A DNA stretch of 64,000 nt from Cellulomonas sp. 73-92 (GCF_001898175.1 NZ_MKTH01000014.1:248850-312849), one strand, 5' to 3'; positions 33,854-43,003 are shown, counted from the stretch's first letter. Program-made: numbers and translations. The notes: generated from the letters alone by a model not told the origin.

Positions 33854-34899
33854 GAGGCCTCCGCCTTGTCGCGGCGCAGGCCCCGCAGGGCCCGCAGCGT
33901 GCGCTTCGCGAGCGGCAGGGCGCGGTTCCACACGTCGTACATCGGCGAGAAGGGCACGTCGAGCGTGCCGACCATCGCGTCCTCGTGCTTGGCCAGGCTG
34001 CGCTTGAAGTCGCTGATGCCGTCGTTGAGCAGGCCGTTGAAGTCGAACCGCGCCAGCCCGTCCTGCTGGGCGATCTCGACCGACCGCCAGTACACCGGGG
34101 TGGTGGCGCGCATCTTGCGCCCGGCGGCGTTGCCGCCGCCGTACAGCTGGAAGGAGGTGCGTGTCGAGTTGATGCACCACGAGAAGCACACCGGCGCGCC
34201 GGCCTCGTCGTACGCCGCGACCAGCACCGACCGCGGCCCGAGCTCGTGGTGCACCGACAGGTAGTACTCGTCCGAGTGGAGCGCGAAGTCGGCGCGGCGC
34301 GCGGTCTCGCGGTACACGCCGAGCACCGCGCGCACGTCGTCGTCGGTCTCGACGCGCCGGATGTCCATGCCGTCGCGCGCCGCCTTGCGGATGTCGTGGC
34401 GCGGGGAACGGTCCATGTCGGCGAGCAGATCGTCGGGCGTCCTGGTCAGGTCCAGCACCACGGTGGACGAGACGAGCACCGTGGCGGTCCCCTGCCGCGC
34501 ACCGGGGACGGCCGCGCTGCCGGCGGGCCAGTCGGGTTCCAGCGAGACGCCGAGGCCGCCGACGTGCTCTCGGCACCACGCGACGACGGCCGCGGTGACG
34601 GCCGCCCGCCGCTCGTCGAGCTCGGGTCCCTCGGGTCCCGCGTCGCCGACGACGACCGGCCCGCGCGGCACGTAGGACAGCCGCCCGAACGGAGCGGGGA
34701 GCCGCCTGACGAGCACCTGCGCGAGCCCGACGAGCGAGCCGCCGTCGCTCACGCGGAGCCGGTAGGGCGTCCACGCCCCGGCCGCCTTGACCTGACCCCA
34801 GCCCCACAGCTGCAGCGGATGGCCACCCTGGGCCAGGACGTCGGCGTCCCACGCGTCGCGGGACGTGACGAGGTCGGCCGTCGGAGCGGTCGGCGCCAC
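33850..34899 (-). CDS. FemX/FemAB-type peptidoglycan bridge aminoacyltransferase
   Basis: A 349-residue protein of the FemAB family with paired GNAT-like folds: LQLWGWGQVKAAGAWTPYRLRV, FGRLSYVPRGPVV, then TPDDLLADMDRSPRHDIRKAARDGMDIRRVE and the C-terminal CFSWCINSTRTSFQLYGGGNAAGRKMRATTPVYW, RFDFNGLLNDGISDFKRSLAKHE. Such enzymes transfer an amino acid from aminoacyl-tRNA to the stem peptide of lipid II. The GTG at 34899 sits one base after the gnd stop; the frame runs 28 codons further up but that stretch overlaps gnd. Confidence 0.9.
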   Translation of the reverse strand: MAPTAPTADLVTSRDAWDADVLAQGGHPLQLWGWGQVKAAGAWTPYRLRVSDGGSLVGLAQVLVRRLPAPFGRLSYVPRGPVVVGDAGPEGPELDERRAAVTAAVVAWCREHVGGLGVSLEPDWPAGSAAVPGARQGTATVLVSSTVVLDLTRTPDDLLADMDRSPRHDIRKAARDGMDIRRVETDDDVRAVLGVYRETARRADFALHSDEYYLSVHHELGPRSVLVAAYDEAGAPVCFSWCINSTRTSFQLYGGGNAAGRKMRATTPVYWRSVEIAQQDGLARFDFNGLLNDGISDFKRSLAKHEDAMVGTLDVPFSPMYDVWNRALPLAKRTLRALRGLRRDKAEAS

Positions 34900-34900
34900 G

Positions 34901-36340
34901 TCAGACCTCGCTCTCCTGACGGTTGCCCGACCAGTCGGTGTGGAACGTGCCCGCCTTGTCGGTGCGCTGGTAGGTGTGCGCACCGAAGTAGTCGCGCTGC
35001 GCCTGGGTCAGGGCGGCCGGGAGCCGGTCGGCACGCACGGCGTCGTAGTAGGCCAGCGACGAGGCGAACGCCGGCGCGGGGACGCCGTGGCTGGCGGCCG
35101 CGGCAACGATCCGCCGCCAGGCGGCCAGCCCGTCGCCGACGACGCCGGTGAAGTACGGGTCCGCGAGCAGCAGCGGCAGCTGCGGGTCGCGCGCGTACGC
35201 CTCGGTGATCCGGTCGAGGAACTTGGCGCGGATGATGCAGCCGCCTCGCCAGATCCGCGCCATCGCGCCCCGGTCGATGCCCCAGCCGTACTGCGCCGAC
35301 GCCGCGGCGATCTGGTCGAAGCCCTGCGAGTAGGCGACGACCTTCGACGCGTAGAGCGCGGCCCGCACGTCATCGACGAAGCCGGCCTCGTCGGACACGG
35401 CCCAGGGCTCGGCGTGCGCGGGCAGCACGCCGTGCGCCGCGTCGCGCTGCGCGACGCCTCCCGACAGGCCGCGGGCGAACGTCGCCTCGGCGATGCCGGT
35501 GACCGGCACGCCGAGGTCGAGGGCGTTCTGCACGGTCCAGCGGCCGGTGCCCTTCTGCTCGGCCCGGTCGGCCACGACGTCGACGAACGCCTTGCCCGTC
35601 GCGGCATCGGTGTGCGCCAGCACGTCGGCGGTGATCTCGATGAGGTAGGACTCCAGGTCGCCAGCGTTCCACGAGGCGAACACCTCGGCCAGGCGGGCCG
35701 CGGACCAGCCGAGGCCCTGGCGCAGCAGGTCGTACGCCTCGCCGATCAGCTGCATGTCGGCGTACTCGATGCCGTTGTGCACCATCTTGACGAAGTGGCC
35801 GGCCCCATCCGGGCCCACGTGCGTGCAGCACGGCACCCCGTCGACGTGCGCCGAGATCGACTCGAGGATCGGGCCGAGCGTCGCGTAGGCCTCGACGGTG
35901 CCGCCGGGCATGATCGACGGACCGTTGAGGGCGCCCTCCTCGCCGCCCGACACCCCGGTGCCCACGAAGTGGAACCCCTGCGCGCGCAGCGCCGCCTCAC
36001 GGCGCACGGTGTCCGGGAAGTGCGCGTTGCCGGCGTCGACCACGATGTCGCCGGGCTCCAGGAGCCCGGTCAACTCGTCGATCACCGCGTCCGTCGCCGC
36101 GCCCGCGTTCACCATGACGACCACCGTCCGCGGCCGCGCCAGGCTCGCGACGAAGTCGGCCATCGACGACGACGGCACGAACGTGCCCTCGTGCCCGAAC
36201 TCGGCCATCAGCGCGTCGGTGCGCGCCTGCGACCGGTTGTGCACCGCCACGACATAGCCGTGGCGCGCCAGGTTCCGGGCGAGGTTCCGGCCCATCGTCC
36301 CCAGACCCGTCACACCGATCTGTGCCAGGGCGTCCGCCAT
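34901..36340 (-). CDS. gnd: 6-phosphogluconate dehydrogenase (decarboxylating, NADP-type)
   Basis: A 479-residue enzyme of the oxidative pentose phosphate pathway, making ribulose-5-phosphate, CO2 and NADPH. Seen: GVTGLGTMGRNLARNLARHGYVVAVHNRS, the NADP-binding motif, GVSGGEEGALNGPSIMPGG, FVKMVHNGIEYADMQLIGEAY (catalytic Lys/Asn/Glu) and the tail YFGAHTYQRTD. GAAGGAG 8 nt upstream fixes the ATG. It heads the femX-murJ-DegT run. Confidence 0.96.
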   Translation of the reverse strand: MADALAQIGVTGLGTMGRNLARNLARHGYVVAVHNRSQARTDALMAEFGHEGTFVPSSSMADFVASLARPRTVVVMVNAGAATDAVIDELTGLLEPGDIVVDAGNAHFPDTVRREAALRAQGFHFVGTGVSGGEEGALNGPSIMPGGTVEAYATLGPILESISAHVDGVPCCTHVGPDGAGHFVKMVHNGIEYADMQLIGEAYDLLRQGLGWSAARLAEVFASWNAGDLESYLIEITADVLAHTDAATGKAFVDVVADRAEQKGTGRWTVQNALDLGVPVTGIAEATFARGLSGGVAQRDAAHGVLPAHAEPWAVSDEAGFVDDVRAALYASKVVAYSQGFDQIAAASAQYGWGIDRGAMARIWRGGCIIRAKFLDRITEAYARDPQLPLLLADPYFTGVVGDGLAAWRRIVAAAASHGVPAPAFASSLAYYDAVRADRLPAALTQAQRDYFGAHTYQRTDKAGTFHTDWSGNRQESEV

Positions 36341-36485
36341 CCGAGGGCTCCTTCGTGTCGTCCGGGGCGCGTCGAGCCGCCTCCTGCGACCCCGCCCGCC
36401 GTCAGCGCGGGTGCGCCCTGGCCAGCCTAGTGCCGGGACGGGCGGCGCCCCGGCGCGCCGGATGCCGACGCGCGCGGCGCACGCC

Positions 36486-36491
36486 TACCCT
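36486..36491 (+). promoter_or_regulatory. -10 hexamer TACCCT, likely leaderless promoter
   Basis: TACCCT lies 6 nt before the GTG at 36498. Confidence 0.4.
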
Positions 36492-36497
36492 CGCCTC

Positions 36498-37076
36498 GTG
36501 CCTGTCCCCGAGGACGTGCCCGAGCAGTTCATCCGGGCCCTGCGCTCCCTGCGCGCGGTGACCGTCCGTCCCGAGATCGTGCTCGACGAGGTCTCCGGAC
36601 CCGCGCGGATCGCCCCGTACTCCGCCGCGCTGACGGCCGAGGTCCGCAGCGCGCGCCGGTCGCTGGCCGCCGACGAGCTGGCGTCCGGCCGCTTCGTCGT
36701 GCTCCACGACCCCGCCGGCCAGGAGGCGTGGGACGGGACCTTCCGGCTCGTGACGCTGGTCCGCACCGCCGTGGAGCCCGAGGTCGGCACCGACCCGCTG
36801 CTCGCGGAGGTCGCGTGGAGCTGGGTGACCGACGCGCTGGCCGCCGTGGGGCCAGGCGCCCACGCCCCGGCGGGCACGGTGACGCGGGTGCTGTCGCACA
36901 GCTTCGGGTCGATCGAGCGGGCCGACGAGACGAGCGAGCTCGAGATCCGGGCCTCCTGGACCGCGGACGACGAGAACCTCGGCCCCCACCTGCTCGCCTG
37001 GACGGGTCTGCTCTGCACGGCGGCCGGCCTGGAGCCCCTGCCGGACGGCGTGACGCCGCTGCCGCCGCGCCGTTGA
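36498..37076 (+). CDS. DUF3000 domain protein
   Basis: A 192-residue soluble protein matching the actinobacterial DUF3000 family: PEQFIRALRSLRAVTVRPEIVLDEVSGPARIAPYSAALTAEV, then LVTLVRTAVEPEVGTDPLLAEVAWSWVTDAL and RVLSHSFGSIERADETSELEIRASWT. Function unknown. GTG at 36498 fits the family start and has a leaderless -10 hexamer; an in-frame ATG at 36411 is less likely. As often in Actinobacteria, a LuxR-type regulator and an RNase D gene follow. Confidence 0.88.
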   Translation: MPVPEDVPEQFIRALRSLRAVTVRPEIVLDEVSGPARIAPYSAALTAEVRSARRSLAADELASGRFVVLHDPAGQEAWDGTFRLVTLVRTAVEPEVGTDPLLAEVAWSWVTDALAAVGPGAHAPAGTVTRVLSHSFGSIERADETSELEIRASWTADDENLGPHLLAWTGLLCTAAGLEPLPDGVTPLPPRR

Positions 37077-37127
37077 TCATCCGCTAGGCGGTATCAAGGC
37101 TGGCCGGGGTCGTGCCGATGAGCCGGT

Positions 37128-37625
37128 GTGACCATCGACCCGGCGCGCCACGACCTTGTCGGCGTCCGCCCGGTCGTACCACGTCAGGCCCCCGCCGAGG
37201 TCCGCCAGCCCATGTGCATCGTGGTCGCCGAGATCGGCGACGGCGAGGGCGACAACCTCGTGCGTGCGCTCCACCGCCGGGGGCTGCCGCGCGTCGTCGT
37301 GCTCGCGCGCCGTGCCCACGACGCGGAGATCCTGTCCCTCCTCGCCGGCGGCGTCCGGGGTGCCGTGGTCGGCGAGACCGACGCGATGCCGGCGTTGCTG
37401 CCGCCCGCGCGGGAGCCCGTCGCCCAGCGCCCCGAGGTGTCCGAGCGCGAGATTGAGGTGCTCCGCCGGGTCGCCGACGGCCACTCGAACCGGCAGATCG
37501 GGGCCGAGCTGGGCCTCTCGGCCCTCACCGTGAAGAGCCACCTGGCGCGCATCTCGCGCAAGCTCGGCACCGGCGACCGGGCGCAGCTCGTCGCCATCGC
37601 GATCCGCGCCGGCCTGCTCGACTGA
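37128..37625 (+). CDS. LuxR-type HTH regulator with a degenerate receiver-like domain
   Basis: A 165-residue regulator. The C terminus is a clear LuxR/GerE HTH (SEREIEVLRRVADGHSNRQIGAELGLSALTVKSHLARISRKLG, about 104-147). The N-terminal part (MCIVVAEIGDGEGDNLVRALHRRGLPRVVVLARRAHDAEILSLLAGGVRGAVV) resembles a shrunken response-regulator receiver without the phosphoacceptor Asp pocket. It is therefore probably not a classical two-component regulator, and no kinase is adjacent. The preferred GTG at 37128 lacks a strong ribosome-binding site. Confidence 0.85.
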   Translation: MTIDPARHDLVGVRPVVPRQAPAEVRQPMCIVVAEIGDGEGDNLVRALHRRGLPRVVVLARRAHDAEILSLLAGGVRGAVVGETDAMPALLPPAREPVAQRPEVSEREIEVLRRVADGHSNRQIGAELGLSALTVKSHLARISRKLGTGDRAQLVAIAIRAGLLD

Positions 37626-37667
37626 TCCCGCCCGGCGCGGGTGCGCGGGACGAGGTCCCGCCTCGCC

Positions 37668-37673
37668 TACGGT
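37668..37673 (+). promoter_or_regulatory. -10 hexamer TACGGT, likely leaderless promoter
   Basis: TACGGT lies 7 nt before the GTG at 37681. Confidence 0.4.
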
Positions 37674-37680
37674 GAAGGTT

Positions 37681-39036
37681 GTGAGTTCCCAGGGCACCGG
37701 CGCGCGACCCGACGACCACGCGGGTCGCGGGTCGTCGGCGGGCGCGCCCCGGGACGAGGCGGACGACCCGGTCGTGCCCGACGAGGACGCCCCCCGCGAG
37801 GAGACGGCCGACGAGGCCGACGCCGCCGAACGGGTCGTCGTCCCCCTGCTCGAGCCGGCCGACGGCGTGCCGGACGTCATCGACACCCCCGCCGCCCTCG
37901 CCGCGGCGATCGCCGCCTTCGAGGCGGGCACGGGCCCGGTGGCGGTCGACGCCGAGCGTGCCTCCGGCTACCGGTACGGCCAGCGCACCTACCTGGTGCA
38001 GCTGCGCCGTGAGGGCGCGGGGACCGCACTCATCGACCCCGTGGCCCTGCCCGACCTCTCGGGCCTCTCCCGGGCGCTCGTCGGCGTCGAGTGGGTGCTG
38101 CACGCCGCCTCGCAGGACCTGCCGGGGCTCGCCGAGCAGGGCATGCACCCCTCTCGCGTGTTCGACACCGAGCTCGCCGCCCGGCTCCTCGGCATGGAGC
38201 GGGTGGGGCTCGCGGCGGTCGTCGCCGACACGCTCGGGCTCGGGCTCGCCAAGGAGCACTCGGCCGTCGACTGGTCCACCCGGCCGCTGCCGCGCGACTG
38301 GCTGCGGTACGCCGCGCTCGACGTCGAGCTGCTGGTGCCGGTGCGGGAGGTGCTGGCCGACCGGCTCGCCGAGGCCGGCAAGGCCGTCTGGGCCGCCGAG
38401 GAGTTCGAGGCCGAGCGCACCGCTCCGCCGGCCCCGGTCCGCGCCGAGCCCTGGCGGCGGGTGTCGGGGCTGCACGCGATCCACGACGCCCGGCGGCTTG
38501 CGGTGGTCAGGTCCCTCTGGGAGACCCGGGACCACAACGCGCGCCAGCGCGACATCGCGCCGGGCCGCGTGCTGCCGGACCGCGCGATCGTCGCGGCCGC
38601 CGAGGCGCTCCCCCGGTCCGTCCCGCAGCTCGTGGGCCTGCCCGCGTTCTCCGGCAAGGGCACGCGCCGCCGCGCCGCGCTGTGGCAGGCCGCGATCGAC
38701 CGGGCCCTCGCGCTGCCGGACGCCGAGCTGCCGTCGGTGCGCGGACCTCGCACGGACGCCCCGCCCCCGATCCGTGCCTGGTCGGACCGCGACCCCCGTG
38801 CCGCCGCGCGGTTGACGGCGGCGCGCGCCGTCATGGTCGCGACCTCCGAGGCCTGGCAGACACCCGTCGAGAACCTCCTCCAGCCCGACCTGCTGCGCCG
38901 GCTGTGCTGGAGCCCGCCGCCCACGCTGGACGTCGACTCGGTCGCCGCCGCGCTGACTGCCGGCGGCGCCCGTCACTGGCAGGTCGGGCTGCTCGGCGAG
39001 CCGCTCACCCAGGCGCTGCGGGCCGCGACCGCGTGA
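37681..39036 (+). CDS. rnd: Ribonuclease D-like protein (3'-5' exonuclease plus HRDC)
   Basis: A 451-residue protein. After an acidic disordered leader of about 60 residues comes the DEDD exonuclease: VAVDAERASGYRYGQRTYLVQL (Exo I D-x-E), WVLHAASQDLPGL (Exo II) and WLRYAALDVELLVPV (Exo III Y-x3-D), then an HRDC domain near 260-340. It should trim the 3' ends of structured RNAs such as tRNA. GTG at 37681 is preferred; GTG at 37672 lies inside the presumed promoter hexamer region. Confidence 0.9.
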   Translation: MSSQGTGARPDDHAGRGSSAGAPRDEADDPVVPDEDAPREETADEADAAERVVVPLLEPADGVPDVIDTPAALAAAIAAFEAGTGPVAVDAERASGYRYGQRTYLVQLRREGAGTALIDPVALPDLSGLSRALVGVEWVLHAASQDLPGLAEQGMHPSRVFDTELAARLLGMERVGLAAVVADTLGLGLAKEHSAVDWSTRPLPRDWLRYAALDVELLVPVREVLADRLAEAGKAVWAAEEFEAERTAPPAPVRAEPWRRVSGLHAIHDARRLAVVRSLWETRDHNARQRDIAPGRVLPDRAIVAAAEALPRSVPQLVGLPAFSGKGTRRRAALWQAAIDRALALPDAELPSVRGPRTDAPPPIRAWSDRDPRAAARLTAARAVMVATSEAWQTPVENLLQPDLLRRLCWSPPPTLDVDSVAAALTAGGARHWQVGLLGEPLTQALRAATA

Positions 39037-39101
39037 CGTAGCCTGCGGGAACGGCCGGCCGGGGGCCCCCGGCCGCACCGGACGACGACGTCTGGAGAGC
39101 C

Positions 39102-41252
39102 ATGTCGCAGACCGCCTCCCACCGTCCCGAGCGCGTTGCCCGCGCGTCCCTGCGCGACGTCGCGCTGCCCGGCGGCGGCACCCTCGTGCTGGTCACCGTG
39201 GACAACGGCCTGGACGCGCCGACCACCCTCGGCCCGCAGGGGCTCGCCGAGGTCGCGTCCGCGTTCGCGACGGTCCGGCAACGGGCGCACGGCGGGCACG
39301 TGGCGGCGGTCGCGGTCACCGGCCGGCCGGGCATGTTCGTCGCGGGCGCCGACCTGGGCTACGTCGCGTCCGTGCACGCGCGCGCGGACGCCCTCGAGCT
39401 GGCCCGCGCCGGCCACGCCGCCTACGGGATGCTGGCGGACCTCGGCGTGCCGACGTTCGCCTTCCTCGGCGGCGCCGCGCTCGGTGGCGGGCTCGAGCTC
39501 GCGCTGGCCTGCCGGTACCGCACCGTCGCGGCCGACGTCACGGCCCTCGGGCTGCCGGAGACGTCGCTCGGCCTGGTGCCAGGCTGGGGCGGGGTCTACC
39601 GGCTGCCCCGGCTCGTCGGCATCGAGGCGGCGATCGACGTCGTCCTCGCCCGGCCGGCCGCGCACCGGAACCTCGCCGCGGCGGAGGCGGCGCGGATCGG
39701 GCTCGTCGACGCGGTGCTGCCGCCCGAGGGCTTCGTCGAGGCGTCGATCGCGTGGGCCGGCAGCGTGCTGGCGGGCGAGGTCTCCGTGGCGCGGCGACCG
39801 CTGGACGACGACGCCACCTGGTCGGGCGCCGTGGCCCGGGCCCGGCGGCGGCTGGAGGCGACCATCCATGCCTCCCGGCCGGCGCCCTACCGCGCGCTGG
39901 ACCTGCTGGACGCGCTCCGGCCCGCCGCCACCGGCCCGGCCGTCGCCGTGGCCGGCGCGCCGACGGTGGAGGACCTCGTCGAGCCGGTGACGGCGGCCGC
40001 CGCCGAGGACGAGGCCCTCGCGGACCTGGCGACGACCGACGAGATGCGCAGCGCCGCCTACGCGTTCGGCCTCGTGACGGGCGCCAAGCGACCCGCCGGC
40101 GCGCCCGATGCCGCCCTGGCGAGGCCGGTCGGCAGGGTCGGTGTCGTCGGCGCCGGCCTCATGGCCACCCAGATCGCGCAGCTCGTCGCGCGCCGGCTCC
40201 GTGTCCCGGTGGTGCTCCGCGACGTGGACGACGAGCGGGTGACCGCCGGGCTCGCGGCGCTGCGGGCGTCGGTGCAGCGGCAGGTCGAGGGCGGGCGGCT
40301 CGCCGCCGCGGAAGGCGACCGCATCGTCGCCTCCGTGTCGGGATCGACGGACGTCGGGGTCTTCTCGGGGTGCGACCTGGTGATCGAGGCCGTCACCGAG
40401 GTCCTCGACGTCAAGCGGCAGGTGTTCGCCGAGCTGGAGGGTGTCGTCGGCCCCGGCACCGTGCTCGCGACGAACACCTCGGCGCTGTCGGTGACCGAGA
40501 TGGCGGACGGCCTCGCCCACCCCGAACGCGTCGTCGGCCTGCACTTCTTCAACCCGGTCGCCGCGATGCCCCTCGTGGAGGTCGTGCGGGCGGAGCGGAC
40601 GGACGACGCCGCGCTCGCGACGGCCTTCGACGTCGTGGCCCGGCTCGGCAAGAACGCGGTCGGCGTGCGCGACCGCCCGGGATTCGTCGTCAACCGCCTC
40701 CTGGTGCTGCTGCTCGGCGTCGTCCTGGGCGCGGTCGAGGAGGGCACGCCGGTGGAGGTCGCCGACCGCGCGCTCGACCCGCTGGGCCTGCCGATGCCAC
40801 CGTTCGAGCTCCTCGACCTGGTGGGACCGGCGGTCGGCCTCCATGTGCTCACCTCGCTGCGCGCCGACCTGGGCGACCGGTTCCCGGCCTCGCCCGGGCT
40901 CGCCCGGCTGGTCGCCGACCGCACGCCGTTGGTGCTGCCCGCCGCCGAACCGGGGCTGCCACGGCGCGCCGACCCGGCGATCCAGGCGGCGTTCGGCGCC
41001 GCCGGCCGGGCGCACGACGAGGCGGGCGTCCGGGACGCGGTCCTGGCCGCCCTGGCCACCGAGATCGGCCTCATGCTCGACGAGGGCGTCGTCCCCGAGC
41101 CGCAGCAGATCGACCGCTGCATGATCCTGGGCGCGGGCTGGCCGTGGCACCTCGGCGGGATCAGCCCGTACCTCGACCGCTCCAGGTGGAGCGAGCGCGT
41201 CCTCGGCCACCGCCTCCTGCCGGACGGCACCGCGAACGTTCCGAAGCCCTGA
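39102..41252 (+). CDS. fadB: Fatty acid oxidation multifunctional enzyme (FadB-like)
   Basis: A 716-residue fusion of enoyl-CoA hydratase and 3-hydroxyacyl-CoA dehydrogenase for beta-oxidation. Hydratase part: MFVAGADLGYV, GGAALGGGLELALACRYR and LPETSLGLVPGWGG with both catalytic Glu residues. Dehydrogenase part: VGVVGAGLMATQIAQLVARR (NAD site, about residue 345), NTSALSVTEMA, GLHFFNPVAAMPLVEVV and FVVNRLLVLLLG. A thiolase partner is not adjacent. The ATG start has GGAGAG just upstream. It probably lies downstream of rnd in the same transcription direction. Confidence 0.93.
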   Translation: MSQTASHRPERVARASLRDVALPGGGTLVLVTVDNGLDAPTTLGPQGLAEVASAFATVRQRAHGGHVAAVAVTGRPGMFVAGADLGYVASVHARADALELARAGHAAYGMLADLGVPTFAFLGGAALGGGLELALACRYRTVAADVTALGLPETSLGLVPGWGGVYRLPRLVGIEAAIDVVLARPAAHRNLAAAEAARIGLVDAVLPPEGFVEASIAWAGSVLAGEVSVARRPLDDDATWSGAVARARRRLEATIHASRPAPYRALDLLDALRPAATGPAVAVAGAPTVEDLVEPVTAAAAEDEALADLATTDEMRSAAYAFGLVTGAKRPAGAPDAALARPVGRVGVVGAGLMATQIAQLVARRLRVPVVLRDVDDERVTAGLAALRASVQRQVEGGRLAAAEGDRIVASVSGSTDVGVFSGCDLVIEAVTEVLDVKRQVFAELEGVVGPGTVLATNTSALSVTEMADGLAHPERVVGLHFFNPVAAMPLVEVVRAERTDDAALATAFDVVARLGKNAVGVRDRPGFVVNRLLVLLLGVVLGAVEEGTPVEVADRALDPLGLPMPPFELLDLVGPAVGLHVLTSLRADLGDRFPASPGLARLVADRTPLVLPAAEPGLPRRADPAIQAAFGAAGRAHDEAGVRDAVLAALATEIGLMLDEGVVPEPQQIDRCMILGAGWPWHLGGISPYLDRSRWSERVLGHRLLPDGTANVPKP

Positions 41253-41303
41253 CGCGGTGGGGGCCGACGAGACGGCACCGATCTGCCCGCCGCGCCCGCG
41301 AGC

Positions 41304-42803
41304 TCAGGCCGCGGCCGTGACCGGAGTGCCGCGACGGGTGAGGAAGAGCCAGCCGCCTCCGGGTGAGGGGCGGATCTCGACGTGCAGCCGGTGGATCAGG
41401 TCGTGGTGGTACCAGCACAGCAAGATGCCGGCGTTGATGTCGGTCTCGCCGTGGTCGCGGACCCACTGGTCGATGTGGTGGATCTCCCCGAGCGCCGGTG
41501 GTGCGGTGCAGCCGGGGTAGCGGCAGTGCCCGTCGCGGGCGATCACCGCCTTGCGGCGCGGACCGGCGTAGGTGCGCTCGGCGCGGCCGACGTTGATGAC
41601 CTGCGAGTCCGGCCCGAACACGATCCGTGACACCTCGCTGTCGCAGGCCAGCCGGGCCAGCACGCCGGCCGGGATCGGCCCGGCCCCGAGAACCTCGGCG
41701 ACCGCGAAGCGTTCGACGTCGGCGACCGGCGCCAGGCGGAACAGGCAGCCACGCTCGGCCGCTGCTCGGAAGGCGGTGTCGAACGGGACCTCGACCAACG
41801 CGTCACCATCGGGGTTGCGGCTACCTGCTTGGTCACCGCTCGCGTCGTGGCCGTCATCCTCGCTGAGCCCCCGGCCGGCCCCGTCACCGCTGGCGTCGTG
41901 GCCCTGATCCGCCAGCCGCCCACGGTGCGCCCGCACCACAGCGGCGTCGGACGTGTGTGGGCCCTCGAGGACGCGGCGGAGAGTGTCGAAGTCGACGACG
42001 ACAGACAGGTGGGGGCGCACGGCGGCGCCGGTGCCGACCAAGCCGTGGTCCAGCACCAGCCGTGAGAGGTCGACCAGCGCTTGGGCGCGCCGCTGCTGGG
42101 TGGTGCGCGCGTCACCGGCCGCCGGAGCGGTCATCACAGCGTCGAGCGCGCAACCGAGAGTTGCGCCGTGCTCGGTGGTCAGAAACCCGGCCAGGTGGAA
42201 GCCGCCGAGGGTCGGGGACAACGCGACGAACTCCCGGTCGCACGCGTCCTGGTAGCCGCGCTCGTCGCAGGCCGGATCCGCGGCCGCCGCCCAGCGGCGG
42301 GCCAACCGGCGGAAGCCGTCCGCACCGCTCTCCCGCGCGTGGCCGACGAGGAACTCCTCGCCGCAGTCCTCGGCCGGCGCAGCCAACGCCGCACACCGGG
42401 CCTCGCTGGTCGCGGCGACGATCGCCATGGTCTGCACCTGCTCGACGCTGACGTCACCGGCCAGGCCCGCCGCCAACGTGGCGGGCAGGTGGTCGCGCAA
42501 CGCGCGCCCGGTGGCCACCACGGAGCGAGCCTTCACGTACGGCATCCCGGTCGCTGCCGCCAGCCAGTGCCCGAACGAGCGCGCACCGTCCAGCGCCCAC
42601 AAGCCCTCGTCGTCCACCGCGGTGGACAGCCGGGCACCGGCCACCTGAAGACGGCCGGACTGGGCGAACACCGCCAGCAGCAGCTCGCGAGCCTCCTCCT
42701 GCGACAGCCCGACGGACTCCGCCGGTGACCCCTGCACCGCCCCGACCACGGCATCGACAACGCTCGCCAACGCGGCCACGAGCGGATGCACGCAACGCTC
42801 CAC
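41304..42803 (-). CDS. DUF222 / HNH endonuclease-domain protein (13E12-repeat type)
   Basis: A protein of about 499 residues: N-terminal DUF222 (ARSFGHWLAAATGMPYVKARSVVATGRAL, QAQALVDLSRLVL region) and a C-terminal HNH domain (CRYPGCTAPPALGEIHHIDQWVRDHGETDINAGILLCWYHHDLIH) with cysteines for zinc. Such genes are multi-copy in actinobacteria and often mobile-associated; function is unknown. A hydrophilic linker repeats GHDASGD twice about 17 residues apart. The start is uncertain: GTG at 42803 (MERCVHPLVAAL) is preferred; the frame is open to 42917. Confidence 0.82.
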   Translation of the reverse strand: MERCVHPLVAALASVVDAVVGAVQGSPAESVGLSQEEARELLLAVFAQSGRLQVAGARLSTAVDDEGLWALDGARSFGHWLAAATGMPYVKARSVVATGRALRDHLPATLAAGLAGDVSVEQVQTMAIVAATSEARCAALAAPAEDCGEEFLVGHARESGADGFRRLARRWAAAADPACDERGYQDACDREFVALSPTLGGFHLAGFLTTEHGATLGCALDAVMTAPAAGDARTTQQRRAQALVDLSRLVLDHGLVGTGAAVRPHLSVVVDFDTLRRVLEGPHTSDAAVVRAHRGRLADQGHDASGDGAGRGLSEDDGHDASGDQAGSRNPDGDALVEVPFDTAFRAAAERGCLFRLAPVADVERFAVAEVLGAGPIPAGVLARLACDSEVSRIVFGPDSQVINVGRAERTYAGPRRKAVIARDGHCRYPGCTAPPALGEIHHIDQWVRDHGETDINAGILLCWYHHDLIHRLHVEIRPSPGGGWLFLTRRGTPVTAAA

Positions 42804-42895
42804 GACCGCCCCCCGACGTCGCCACAGACCCACAGTTATGGGGTCTGACCTGCATCGATGGTATCGGAGGCCACTGACAACCGATAGGCATTGTC

Positions 42896-42915
42896 GAACA
42901 TCTGTGCGGATGTTC
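42896..42915. promoter_or_regulatory. Inverted repeat GAACAT-N8-ATGTTC
   Basis: Perfect 6-bp arms separated by 8 nt in the divergent space between the HNH gene and the decarboxylase gene. It could be an operator; no regulator was assigned. Confidence 0.35.
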
Positions 42916-42967
42916 ACCGTTGGCGAAGCCGTCCTGACTCCTCGCCAGGACGATCCTGTCCAGCTCC

Positions 42968-43003
42968 GAGTATCCCGTTGCCGCCCCAGGGCTCTGGATA
43001 CTC
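42968..43003. promoter_or_regulatory. Inverted repeat GAGTATCC-N20-GGATACTC
   Basis: Perfect 8-bp arms 20 nt apart, 55 bp before the decarboxylase start. The long spacer fits a dimeric regulator spanning two half-sites or a stem-loop. No known motif was matched. Confidence 0.4.

Noticed and set aside
42896..42915. LexA/SOS box reading of GAACAT...ATGTTC
   Set aside because: The actinobacterial SOS box needs GAAC-N4-GTTC; here 12 bases separate GAAC and GTTC.
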